From positions 7,626,001 through 7,690,000 of the forward strand of contig NZ_RDTE01000003.1 in the NCBI RefSeq assembly GCF_004125265.1: a DNA stretch of 64,000 bases. Reading direction: 5' to 3'. This DNA comes from Streptomyces lydicus. Lineage in GTDB: Bacteria; Actinomycetota; Actinomycetes; Streptomycetales; Streptomycetaceae. A program made the position numbers and the translations under genes. The notes beneath the pieces were generated by a model. It searched no databases. It saw nothing but the letters and a program-made list of their open reading frames with translations, and had not been told where the DNA came from. The first letter of the stretch is position 1, and every line of letters begins with the position of its first letter. Of this stretch, positions 1 through 7,103 are shown piece after piece.

Positions 1-969
1 GGCGAAGGCGCGGGCCGGGTTCGCCGTCAGGAACCGTGTCACCAGGTCCTTTCCCAGGGCGGCTTCGAGCCGTTCCCGGTGACGGCGCAGCAGGTGCGGC
101 ATGCCGGGACCGCCGTTCACCGACCGGGCGCCGGCTGTCGTGGTGTCGCCGCCCAGCAGGATCCGGTCGCCGAAGCCCGCCTCGGTGAGCGCGGCCAGCG
201 CCTTGGGGAGGCGCCAGTCGGTCGCGTGATGGGCTCGCGAGGGACCGTCGAACGCCAGATACGCCCCGGCCTCCGCGGCCGTCCGGTGGGCGACGAGGTC
301 CGGTGAGCGGTTGAGGTGGCCGAGGATCACCCGGTCCGGCGGGACCGCCAACTCCCCGCAGAGCAGGTCGAGTACGTCCAGGGCCCCGGTGCCCAGCTCC
401 AGATGGACGCCGATGGCCGCACCGGTCGCCCGCTGCGCCTCGGCAGCCGCTGCCATGGTGTGCCGGGCGTGCGCGTCCAGGCCGTGGAAGCCTCCGGCGA
501 CCTTGATCATCCCGGCGCGCGGGCCATTGCCGCCGATCCCTTCGGTCAGTTCGGCGACGAACAGTTCGGCCAACCCTGAGCGAAGTTGCTCCAGCACCTC
601 GGGTGCGTAGTGCGCCGACTGGTGCAGCCCGGTGGCGGCGACGATGTGCACTCCCGATTCCCGCGCCAGCCCGGGGAGTTCGGCGGCGCCCCGGCCCATG
701 CCGTACGGCGTCCACTGGATCACCGCCATACCGCCGGCCGCGCGGAAGGCGCGCAGCTCGGCGGCCGCGGCCGCGGGGTCGTCCAGTTCCTGGCCCGGCA
801 ACTGCGGGCTGCGCAGGAAGAGGTGGTCGTGCGCGTCACAGACGCCGAGACCGGCGGGGGCGATGTCGCCGAGGACCGTGCGGATGGTGGGGGCGGTGTC
901 GCCGAGGGGTGTAGTAGGGACGGCGGGGGCGGTCGGTGTGTCCGACGGGCCCGACGGGGCCCCGTTCAC
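1..969 (-). CDS. Phosphotriesterase-family metal-dependent hydrolase (C-terminus cut by window edge)
   Basis: The reading frame encodes an amidohydrolase-superfamily protein of the phosphotriesterase type. It carries the metal-binding HDH (about residues 47-49, in CDAHDHLF), the bridging-lysine context IKVAGG (Lys about 156), further histidines in GLHQSAHY, GVHLELG and ILGHLN, and the late LLGGD aspartate. Family members hydrolyse lactones, esters or phosphotriesters in the cytoplasm; the substrate here is unknown. The start is a GTG whose last two bases form part of the upstream DUF4865 stop codon (GTGA), which implies translational coupling. A second in-frame GTG lies directly upstream. The first 30 residues are low-complexity Pro/Ala/Thr. 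About 323 codons are present, so only the last residues are missing. Confidence 0.85.
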   Translation of the reverse strand, partial: MNGAPSGPSDTPTAPAVPTTPLGDTAPTIRTVLGDIAPAGLGVCDAHDHLFLRSPQLPGQELDDPAAAAAELRAFRAAGGMAVIQWTPYGMGRGAAELPGLARESGVHIVAATGLHQSAHYAPEVLEQLRSGLAELFVAELTEGIGGNGPRAGMIKVAGGFHGLDAHARHTMAAAAEAQRATGAAIGVHLELGTGALDVLDLLCGELAVPPDRVILGHLNRSPDLVAHRTAAEAGAYLAFDGPSRAHHATDWRLPKALAALTEAGFGDRILLGGDTTTAGARSVNGGPGMPHLLRRHRERLEAALGKDLVTRFLTANPARAFA

Positions 970-1640
970 CACTGCCGTCCGGTGCCGAGCCGTCCGGTGC
1001 CCGGGGCGGACAGATGCAGCACCTCGTAGCGGTCCCCGGCGGGCCAGGGGGAAGCGTGGGAGGTGTGAGAGGCATGGGAGGCGTGAGAGGCGTGGGAGGT
1101 GTGCGCCCAGAGGGTGAAGTGGACCAGTTCCCAGTGCCGTGGGTCCAGGGCCAGGGCAGTGGTGTGCACCCCGTCCGTCGTGGCCAGCTCCTCGTGTCCG
1201 GCCACCGCACGGGCGATGACGGTGGCGGCGTCGGCGTCCTCGGCGACCGTCTCCGTCCGCCGGGTGTAGGCGCGGGGCGGGGCGTCGGCGGCCGGGCCGG
1301 GGCGGTGGTACAGCCCCTGCCAGTGCTGGACGACCGGCCGTCCGAAGTCGCGGACCACCCCGCGGAATCCGTCACCGAGGAGGAAGCGGTTCATGGCCTC
1401 CGGATCGGCCCAGAGGTAGAACGGCGCGTACTGATTGACCGGTGAGCCGTCGACCCCGCGCTCCCGCACTCCGTACGCCTTGAGGCCGAGCCCGGCGAAG
1501 TCGTCCAGGAGGTGGCCCCTGGACTCCACCCGGTGCCGGATGATCTGCATGTCGTAGTCGGCGGGAAGGGTGATCGCATACTGCATGGCGTGCATGGCGT
1601 GCATGGCGTGCATGGCGTGCATGGCGTGCATGGCGTGCAT
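966..1640 (-). CDS. DUF4865 family protein
   Basis: The protein resembles the DUF4865 family: the N-terminal core (QYAITLPADYDM, then GHLLDDF and GLGLKAY) and the APFYLW segment match what I recall of it. Its function is not known. It sits between a TetR regulator (31-bp gap) and a phosphotriesterase-family gene (4-bp overlap), a context usual for this family and suggestive of stress or xenobiotic response. The first ATG has a GGAG six bases upstream, but six more in-frame ATG codons follow in a (Met-His-Ala)n tract, so the true N-terminus is ambiguous. Near the C-terminus a His-Ala/Thr-Ser repeat (HASHAS-like, 1049-1110) is inserted in an otherwise ordinary sequence. Confidence 0.8.
   Translation of the reverse strand: MHAMHAMHAMHAMHAMHAMQYAITLPADYDMQIIRHRVESRGHLLDDFAGLGLKAYGVRERGVDGSPVNQYAPFYLWADPEAMNRFLLGDGFRGVVRDFGRPVVQHWQGLYHRPGPAADAPPRAYTRRTETVAEDADAATVIARAVAGHEELATTDGVHTTALALDPRHWELVHFTLWAHTSHASHASHASHTSHASPWPAGDRYEVLHLSAPGTGRLGTGRQW
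1049..1110 (-). repeat. 9-bp coding repeat near the DUF4865 C-terminus
   Basis: Degenerate 9-bp units encode (His-Ala/Thr-Ser)n in frame within the DUF4865 gene. The period is a multiple of three, so copy-number change would not shift the frame. It is distinct in sequence from the 9-bp repeat at the start of the same gene. Confidence 0.7.
1584..1640 (-). repeat. (ATGCACGCC)6 tandem repeat at the DUF4865 start
   Basis: Read on the minus strand, six perfect 9-bp units followed by a further ATG give seven in-frame ATG codons at 9-bp intervals. The only visible Shine-Dalgarno (GGAG, 1647-1650) precedes the first. Copy-number change would move the ribosome site relative to the conserved body without changing frame. 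Confidence 0.9.
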
Positions 1641-1671
1641 GGCGGACTCCGTACGGTGTGGGGAGGAACGC

Positions 1672-2421
1672 TCAGCGGGTGGTGCCCGCGCCGGGCGTGA
1701 CCTGTGTGGCGAGCAGGGAGAGCACGCCCTGTACGGCCGCGTCGAAGGGCGCGGTGTCATCGGCGGCGCGGGCCAGGACGTAGCCGCCCTGGACGACGGC
1801 CGCGACGGCCGCCGCGGTGGCCGACGGGTCCAGTCCGGGGGCCAGTTCGCCACGCTGCTGCCCCTCGCTGAGCACTTCGCCGATCCGGCCCCGGAGCCAG
1901 CCGAACATCTCGTCCAGCGGCTGCCGCAGCTCGGCGCTGCGCACCACATCGCGGTCCTGCGTCATCCGGCCGACCGGGCAGCCGCGCAGCACCTCCCGCT
2001 CTCGCAGCAGATAGCCCGCGACCCGGTCGTACGCCGTGCCGGGGGCGCTCAGGCACTCCTCGGCGGCCGCCTTCATACCCTCTGCGGTGCGCCGGATCGC
2101 CGCCAGCGCGAGCCCGGACTTGCCGGTGAAGTGGTGGTACATGCTGCCCTGGCCGACGCCCGCGCGCTCCAGGATCGCCTTGGGACTGGTGCCGACGTAC
2201 CCGCGCTCCCACAGCAGCTCCTGGGTGCTCCGCACGAGGCGTTCCTGGGCGCTGGGAGTGGCGTGAGCGCCGGAGGAGTGGTGGGTGCCGTGCGGCATTT
2301 GTGTGCCGGGTGATGCCTGAACCCCGGGGGATGTGTGCGCCCCAGGTGGGGTGTGCGCGCCGGGCGGTGCCTGTGTGGTGCCGGGTGACGTCCGCTCGCC
2401 GAGCGAATCCTGGGTGCTCAT
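1672..2421 (-). CDS. TetR/AcrR family transcriptional regulator
   Basis: A TetR-type DNA-binding domain lies at about residues 58-105, with the helix-turn-helix ending in the family-typical MYHHFTGKSGL (94-104); the rest is a helical ligand-binding domain. Residues 10-55 form an unusual Pro/Gly/His/Thr-rich extension with PPGAHT-like repeats that TetR proteins normally lack. It heads the DUF4865/phosphotriesterase operon and very probably controls it. I chose the ATG at 2421 over an in-frame ATG at 2436 because a good promoter (-35 TTGGCT, 17-bp spacer, -10 TACAGT) places the transcription start at that ATG, making the message leaderless. The upstream ATG would fall inside the promoter. Confidence 0.88.
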   Translation of the reverse strand: MSTQDSLGERTSPGTTQAPPGAHTPPGAHTSPGVQASPGTQMPHGTHHSSGAHATPSAQERLVRSTQELLWERGYVGTSPKAILERAGVGQGSMYHHFTGKSGLALAAIRRTAEGMKAAAEECLSAPGTAYDRVAGYLLREREVLRGCPVGRMTQDRDVVRSAELRQPLDEMFGWLRGRIGEVLSEGQQRGELAPGLDPSATAAAVAAVVQGGYVLARAADDTAPFDAAVQGVLSLLATQVTPGAGTTR

Positions 2422-2427
2422 GAGGGC

Positions 2428-2456
2428 ACTGTACATACCAGTAGTTACAGAGCCAA
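2428..2456 (-). promoter_or_regulatory. Promoter and overlapping operator of the TetR operon
   Basis: On the minus strand: -35 TTGGCT (2451-2456), 17-bp spacer, -10 TACAGT (2428-2433), then six bases to the ATG at 2421. A 22-bp imperfect palindrome (2429-2450; half-sites CTGTACATAC and GTAGTTACAG, 8 of 10 pairs) covers the spacer and -10. That position suits autorepression by the TetR protein. Confidence 0.6.
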
Positions 2457-2610
2457 GAGTGGTCGTGCGTGCGCCGATCGGGGCGCAGCCCGCCGGACGA
2501 GAGGGAGTACCGGCGCCGACTCCCCGTCCTGGAGGAGGACTTCAACTTCGGCGCCGGTCCCAAGGGGGCATGGCATGACCCGTCAGCGGGCCCACCGCGC
2601 CCCCGACCCG

Positions 2611-3129
2611 TCAGCCGACTTTCGTGCCCCGTATCCGCGGGCGCGGGCCGGTCGCCGTACCGGTCGCCGTGCCGGTGCCCTTCAGGGGCAGGGGCTCCAG
2701 GTGGCCGCGGACCGTAAGGGCCTCTTCGGGGGCGGCAGTGAGGGCCGGGAGGGTGAACCACACGACCTTGCCGCCGCCGTCCGGACGCGTTCCCCAGCTC
2801 TCGCTGAGTGCCGCGATCAGCGCCAGACCGCGACCGCAGGTCTCCCAGCTCTCCGCGACCCGGATCCGCGGTAGCCGGGGGTCCTCGTCGTGCACCGAGA
2901 CCGTCAACTGATCAAGGAGTACGCGCAGTTCCACGGTGCACTGTTTGCTGGGGCGGGCGTGCCGGTGGACATTGGCGAGGAGTTCGGTCACCCCGAGTGC
3001 CGCGGGGTCTATCAAGGCGTCGAGATGCCAGTACCGCAGCTGCGCGGAGACGATTCTGCGCACATGTCCGATGCGAGCCGGAACGGCTTGGAGCTCCACC
3101 GTGCAGTGCCTGCTGGGCTGCCTGATCAC
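2611..3129 (-). CDS. ATP-binding protein, RsbW-like anti-sigma/serine kinase type
   Basis: A single GHKL/HATPase domain of about 172 residues. The N-box is ELLANVHRHA and the G2-like box is GRGLALI; VHDEDPRLP supplies the G1 aspartate region. Streptomycetes carry dozens of such stand-alone domains, which bind or phosphorylate STAS partners or sigma factors. Its partner cannot be named from context. The GTG at 3129 is preferred over an ATG at 3222 because an AGGGAG lies at normal distance and homology starts only there. The C-terminal tail (GTATGTATGPRPR-like) is low complexity. It appears to be a single-gene unit. Confidence 0.8.
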   Translation of the reverse strand: MIRQPSRHCTVELQAVPARIGHVRRIVSAQLRYWHLDALIDPAALGVTELLANVHRHARPSKQCTVELRVLLDQLTVSVHDEDPRLPRIRVAESWETCGRGLALIAALSESWGTRPDGGGKVVWFTLPALTAAPEEALTVRGHLEPLPLKGTGTATGTATGPRPRIRGTKVG

Positions 3130-3315
3130 GACCGCGACTCCCTGATGAGGCCGGGCGCCCCTCTCACCGGGCAGGGGCGAAGATCGGATCCAGCGATGCC
3201 GGCCGCACCACAGCTGCGCCACAGCGTCACCGCTGGTGAACCCTCAGTGATACGAGTCCAGGGTCGGTCAGCCGGTGTGCTCCCGCAACCGGACCTCCGC
3301 GTCCGGAGGGCGCCG

Positions 3316-3603
3316 TCAGGTGCGTTGCGGACGCGCTGCCTCCAGGGCCTTGAAGAACAGTTCCGGGGTGCCCAGGGTGAGCGAATAGCGGTGGCCATTG
3401 AGGGTGGCGAGCGCCCGGTCCCGCGCCGCGAACAGCGGTTTATGGGCCTGTACGGCCTGCAGCGGGGCACTGTCGATCTCCGTGCCGTAGCTGGTCAGCA
3501 GCACCAGCCTGCCGTCCGAGATGACGACCTGTCCGGCGCGGGTCAGGGACCGCAGCCATCGCTCGATCCGTACGCCGGTCGCGTTGAACTCGGGTTCCGC
3601 CAT
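3316..3603 (-). CDS. Small conserved hypothetical protein (95 aa)
   Basis: A short soluble protein starting at an ATG preceded by an excellent GAGGAGG. It has no signal peptide or membrane segment. The body (RIERWLRSLTRAGQVVI, then LVLLTSYGTEID and TLGTPELFFKALE) looks like a compact conserved actinobacterial domain of unknown function. Codon use is typical of its neighbours, so it is a real gene. No operon partner is evident: the next gene upstream is divergent and the ATP-binding gene downstream is separated by about 190 bases. Confidence 0.6.
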   Translation of the reverse strand: MAEPEFNATGVRIERWLRSLTRAGQVVISDGRLVLLTSYGTEIDSAPLQAVQAHKPLFAARDRALATLNGHRYSLTLGTPELFFKALEAARPQRT

Positions 3604-3845
3604 GCCGGCACCTCCTCGGTGAGACGGGCAGTCGCCCTCCACCGCCCCTTGAGGGGAAGTCTGCCGGTGCGGCGCCCGTCGCACCAGTGCCCCCGGCGTG
3701 CACGGTGTGCGACGGCCCCGCCACACGGGCTCCTTGGGGTATCCCAAAGTGATGTTTATGCAGGTGAGAAGGGTGCGGGCGGTGGTTATAGTCGAAGTCT
3801 GCCCGCCGTTGTGCGCGGGCCTTCGAACCGCAGAGGAGCGCGCCG

Positions 3846-5078
3846 GTGAGCACCGCACAGCAGCCGCAGAGCCGGCCCGGCCAGGAGTCCGTGGCCGGTG
3901 CCCCGACGCCGGCCGGGGCCGTGGCCGGTACCCCGGTCTCCATCGAGCCCGTGGCCGGCGCCCCGATGCCGACGGTGGACCGTGACCGCACGGATCCGGC
4001 CTACCGAAGCTGGCTCAAAGACGCCGTCCGCAAGGTCCAGGCGGACGCCAACCGCACCGCCGACACCCACCTCCTGCGCTTCCCGCTGCCGGAGGAGTGG
4101 GGCATCGACCTCTACCTCAAGGACGAGTCGACGCACCCCACCGGAAGCCTCAAGCACCGGCTGGCCCGCTCGCTGTTCCTCTACGGGCTGTGCAACGGCT
4201 GGATCCGGCCGGGGAAGCCCGTCATCGAGTCCTCCAGCGGTTCCACGGCCGTGTCCGAGGCGTACTTCGCCTCGCTCATCGGAGTGCCGTTCATCGCGGT
4301 GATGCCGGCCACCACCAGCCGTGAGAAGACCCGGCTGATCGAGTTCCACGGCGGTACCTGCCATCTGGTGCAGGACCCGCGGACCGTGTACGAGGTCTCC
4401 GCCCGGCTCGCCGCGGAATCCGGCGGGCATTACATGGACCAGTTCACCTACGCGGAACGGGCCACGGACTGGCGCGGCAACAACAACATCGCCGAGTCGA
4501 TCTACCAGCAGCTGCGGCTGGAACGCTATCCCGAGCCCGCCTGGATCGTGGCGACCGCGGGCACCGGCGGCACCTCCGCGACCATCGCCCGCTATGTCCA
4601 CTACATGCAGTACGACACCCGCGTCTGTGTCCCCGATCCGGAGAACTCCTGTTTCTTCGACGGCTGGCTCACCGGCGATGCGGAGACCGACTGCGCCACC
4701 GCCTCCCGTATCGAGGGCATCGGGCGGCCCCGTATGGAACCGAGCTTCGTGCCCGGCGCGATAGACCGGATGATGAAGGTGCCGGACGCGGCCAGTGTCG
4801 CCGCCGTCCGCGCACTGGAGACCGCGATCGGCCGCAAGGCGGGCGGCTCGACCGGCACCGGGCTGTGGAGTGCGCTGAAGATCGTCGCGGAGATGGTCGC
4901 CGAGGGGCAGCGGGGGTCGGTCGTCACCCTGCTGTGCGACCCAGGTGACCGCTACCTCGACAAGTACTACTCCGACGACTGGCTGGCCTCCCAGGGGCTG
5001 GACATCACGCCCTATGCACGCACCCTCGACTCGTTCCTGGCCACCGGCGCCTGGCCACCGGCTCCTGGCCCGTCTTGA
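3846..5078 (+). CDS. PLP-dependent cysteine synthase-family protein, Cds1 (L-cysteine desulfhydrase)-like
   Basis: A fold-type II PLP enzyme of about 410 residues. The Schiff-base lysine is Lys103 in PTGSLKHR, the substrate loop is ESSSGSTAVSEA, and a glycine-rich phosphate loop follows in TAGTGGTSATI. The long C-terminal region and the SCFFDGW motif resemble the Mycobacterium Cds1 group, which releases H2S from cysteine, rather than CysK/CysM biosynthetic enzymes; this assignment is from motif recall. The start is a GTG with GAGGAG just upstream. Residues 1-45 are low complexity with repeated VAGAP/VAGTP units. The gene is alone; the downstream gene converges. Confidence 0.8.
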   Translation: MSTAQQPQSRPGQESVAGAPTPAGAVAGTPVSIEPVAGAPMPTVDRDRTDPAYRSWLKDAVRKVQADANRTADTHLLRFPLPEEWGIDLYLKDESTHPTGSLKHRLARSLFLYGLCNGWIRPGKPVIESSSGSTAVSEAYFASLIGVPFIAVMPATTSREKTRLIEFHGGTCHLVQDPRTVYEVSARLAAESGGHYMDQFTYAERATDWRGNNNIAESIYQQLRLERYPEPAWIVATAGTGGTSATIARYVHYMQYDTRVCVPDPENSCFFDGWLTGDAETDCATASRIEGIGRPRMEPSFVPGAIDRMMKVPDAASVAAVRALETAIGRKAGGSTGTGLWSALKIVAEMVAEGQRGSVVTLLCDPGDRYLDKYYSDDWLASQGLDITPYARTLDSFLATGAWPPAPGPS

Positions 5079-5094
5079 GGGGGCCGGCCCGCCC

Positions 5095-5146
5095 GAGGGG
5101 GGAGGGGTCAGGGGCTGTCTGAGGGGGGAGAGGTCAGGGGCTGTCT
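5095..5146. repeat. 26-bp direct repeat, two tandem copies
   Basis: Two adjacent 26-bp G-rich copies (core GGTCAGGGGCTGTCTGA) differ at one base. They lie in the 200-bp gap between the convergent Cds1-like and SRPBCC genes. No coding role or clear hairpin terminator is visible there. Confidence 0.75.
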
Positions 5147-5278
5147 GAGGGGGCCGGCGGCCGTCCGACGGGGCCGGTGGTCCGTCCGAGGAGGCCGGGG
5201 CCCGGCGGTCCGTCCGGGCGCGGGGCGGTGGTGTCGGCCTGTCCGGGCCCGTTGTGCGGCGTCCGCGCCGGGGCCGCG

Positions 5279-5752
5279 TCAGGCTCTGGCGAGTCTGAGG
5301 TCCAGGGCCCGCGCCGAATCCCTGAAGGCGCGGCCCAGGCCGGGCCTGGCCAGCGTCAGCAGAAAGCGGAACGGGGCCGGGCCGTCCGCCGCGAACATCC
5401 ACCGCAGTCGGGTGCCGCCGTCCGCGGGCGTCAGCCGCCAGTCCTCCAACAGGGCCCGCAGGCCAGGGGTGTTGGTGGTGTCGACCCGGTAGGCGTAATG
5501 AGTGTCGGGCTCGGCCGCCAGGACCGTCTCCGTGAAGCGGGTGCCGCCGGTGAGCTGCACCTCGCGGCCCTTGCCGCCGTGCGTCGGCGCCGACCGTGCG
5601 ACGCCCGTGAACCAGTGCGACCAGCCCGCCACATCGTCCGCCAGCGCCGCATACACCGCCTTCGGCGGCGCGGCGACCTCCGCGGCGAACACCAGCCGCA
5701 GCGGGGCGGAGTCGGCGAAGTCGAGCTCGACGGGGCGGAGTCGGCGTGCCAT
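5279..5752 (-). CDS. SRPBCC family protein (polyketide cyclase/dehydrase-like)
   Basis: About 157 residues with the START/Bet v1-like pattern: an opening strand LRLVFAAEVAAPPKAVYAAL, WSHWFTGV, then strands with GTRFTETVL and GTRLRWMF and a long C-terminal helix. Such proteins bind hydrophobic ligands; in streptomycetes many are orphan, and the ligand here is unknown. A perfect 7-bp inverted repeat resembling a TetR operator lies about 50 bases before its ATG. Start chosen at the ATG after GGGGGTG. Convergent with the Cds1-like gene; the DeoR gene upstream is on the same strand but has its own 3' end repeats between. Confidence 0.78.
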   Translation of the reverse strand: MARRLRPVELDFADSAPLRLVFAAEVAAPPKAVYAALADDVAGWSHWFTGVARSAPTHGGKGREVQLTGGTRFTETVLAAEPDTHYAYRVDTTNTPGLRALLEDWRLTPADGGTRLRWMFAADGPAPFRFLLTLARPGLGRAFRDSARALDLRLARA

Positions 5753-5802
5753 GGGACGAGCACCCCCTATGGGACGGTCGGCGGGCCTGCGTTGCTCACG
5801 AT

Positions 5803-5821
5803 AACTGACAAGGCGTCAGTT
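5803..5821. promoter_or_regulatory. Candidate TetR-type operator before the SRPBCC gene
   Basis: A perfect inverted repeat AACTGAC-aaggc-GTCAGTT (19 bp). TGAC/GTCA palindromes of this spacing are common targets of TetR-family repressors. It sits about 50 bases upstream of the SRPBCC start codon. The cognate repressor is not identified; the nearby TetR has a different putative operator. Confidence 0.4.
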
Positions 5822-5872
5822 GTCTGTGGCGGATATCAGATGTCTGTGGCGGGTTTCAGATGTCTGTGGCGG
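5816..5872. repeat. 20-bp tandem repeat derived from the DeoR gene 3' end
   Basis: Three copies with period 20 start at 5816, 5836 and 5856 (core TCAGATGTCTGTGGCGG). The copy at 5856 is the actual 3' end of the DeoR gene, stop codon included; the other two lie downstream of the stop. It looks like a local duplication of a gene terminus. Confidence 0.8.
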
Positions 5873-6698
5873 CCGATGGTTCGCCCGCCACCACCAGCTC
5901 CGGCGGCAGCTCGGCGAACTCCGCGCGCGCCTCGGCCGGCAGCCCGGCATCCGTCACCAGTACCTGCACCTGATCCAGCGTCGCGAACGAACTCAGGCCG
6001 ACCGTGCCCCACTTGGTGTGATCGGCGACCACCACCACCCGGCGCGCGGACCGCACGAAGTGGCGGTTGGTCTCCGCCTCCGCCAGATTCGGCGTCGACA
6101 GCCCCGCCTCCACCGATATGCCGTGCACCCCGAGGAACAGCACATCGAAGTGCAGGGACCGGATCGCGGCATCCGCCACCGGGCCCACCAGGGTGTCCGA
6201 CGGCGTACGCACCCCGCCGGTCAGCACCACGGTCGCGGCGCCCGCCCGGGGGCCCGCGCCGCCGGCCGCCGCCCGCTGCGCGCCGTAGAAGACATCGGCC
6301 ACCCGCACCGAATTCGTCACTACCGTCAGATCCGGCACGTCCAGCAACCGCTGTGCCAGCGCGAACGCGGTCGTGCCGCCCGCCAGCGCGATGGCGCTGC
6401 CCGGCGCCGCCATCTCGGCCGCAGCCTTGGCGATGTCCTCCTTGGCGCTCAGCTCCAGCGCCGACTTCACCTCGAAACCGGGCTCGTGTGCGCTCGGCTC
6501 GCTGACCGGCACCGCACCGCCGTGCACCTTCTCCACCATGCCCTGGCGGGCCAGGGCGTCCAGATCACGGCGGACCGTCATGTCCGAGACGTTCAGCTTG
6601 CGGGTGAGTTCATTGACCCGCACCCCTCCGCGCCGCCTGATCTCGTCGAGAATCAGGGCACGCCGCTGCTCCGCGAGGAGGTTCTGGTTGTCGCTCAC
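5856..6698 (-). CDS. DeoR/GlpR family transcriptional regulator
   Basis: About 280 residues: an N-terminal winged helix-turn-helix (ILDEIRRRGGVRVNEL, then NVSDMTVRRDLDAL at about 36-49, the DeoR signature) and a C-terminal sugar-phosphate sensor domain with ALAGGTTA, TNSVRVADV, LTGGV and VADHTKWG. Such regulators repress sugar or polyol catabolic operons and respond to phosphorylated intermediates. No sugar gene is adjacent, so its target is unclear; it diverges from the large membrane hydrolase across a 405-bp gap. The GTG at 6698 is used (GGAAGG upstream); longer frames into the gap are low-complexity sequence. Confidence 0.88.
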   Translation of the reverse strand: MSDNQNLLAEQRRALILDEIRRRGGVRVNELTRKLNVSDMTVRRDLDALARQGMVEKVHGGAVPVSEPSAHEPGFEVKSALELSAKEDIAKAAAEMAAPGSAIALAGGTTAFALAQRLLDVPDLTVVTNSVRVADVFYGAQRAAAGGAGPRAGAATVVLTGGVRTPSDTLVGPVADAAIRSLHFDVLFLGVHGISVEAGLSTPNLAEAETNRHFVRSARRVVVVADHTKWGTVGLSSFATLDQVQVLVTDAGLPAEARAEFAELPPELVVAGEPSAATDI

Positions 6699-7021
6699 CC
6701 CGGCCCGTCCCTTCCGCCCCGGCTCGTTGCGTCGGGTCGTACGCGCTGGCTGCCGCCCGCGATCACTGGTGCCCTCATCCTCGCACGAGGCACTGACAGT
6801 GAGGCCGATGACGGAGGAAGCCAGGGCCGGTGGCCGGAGTGGGTGCTGGATGTGCCGTGCGGGGGAAGACACAATCGGGGAGCGCGCATCCGGCGCCGTG
6901 GCGCTTGGCGCACCGCCGCACAGCGCAGCGCAGCACGGCACAGCGCTCCGGTGCACTGCACGGCGCCGCACCGCACCGCATCGCATACGGGGCACGGCCT
7001 CGGAGCACGATCCCAGAGCAC

Positions 7022-7086
7022 GACGTCCGCACATGACGTCCGGGCGCGACGTCCGACCTTGACGTCCGAGCGCGACGTCCTGGCAC
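7022..7086. repeat. Array of five 13-bp direct repeats (GACGTCC core)
   Basis: GACGTCC occurs at 7022, 7035, 7048, 7061 and 7074, exactly 13 bases apart; four of five continue with G. A degenerate unit (GACTACG) follows at 7087. The core holds the palindrome GACGTC. The array ends 18 bases before the GTG of the downstream membrane protein, in the 405-bp gap after the divergent DeoR gene. Thirteen is not a multiple of three, so it is not a coding repeat. The rest of the gap (6699-7021) is mostly GC-rich low-complexity CGCACAGCGC-like sequence. Confidence 0.9.
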
Positions 7087-7103
7087 GACTACGGGGGACA
7101 ACA

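Noticed and set aside
7022..7086. Coding repeat or CRISPR
   Set aside because: The 13-bp period breaks any reading frame, and the variable parts are only 5-6 bp, far too short for spacers.
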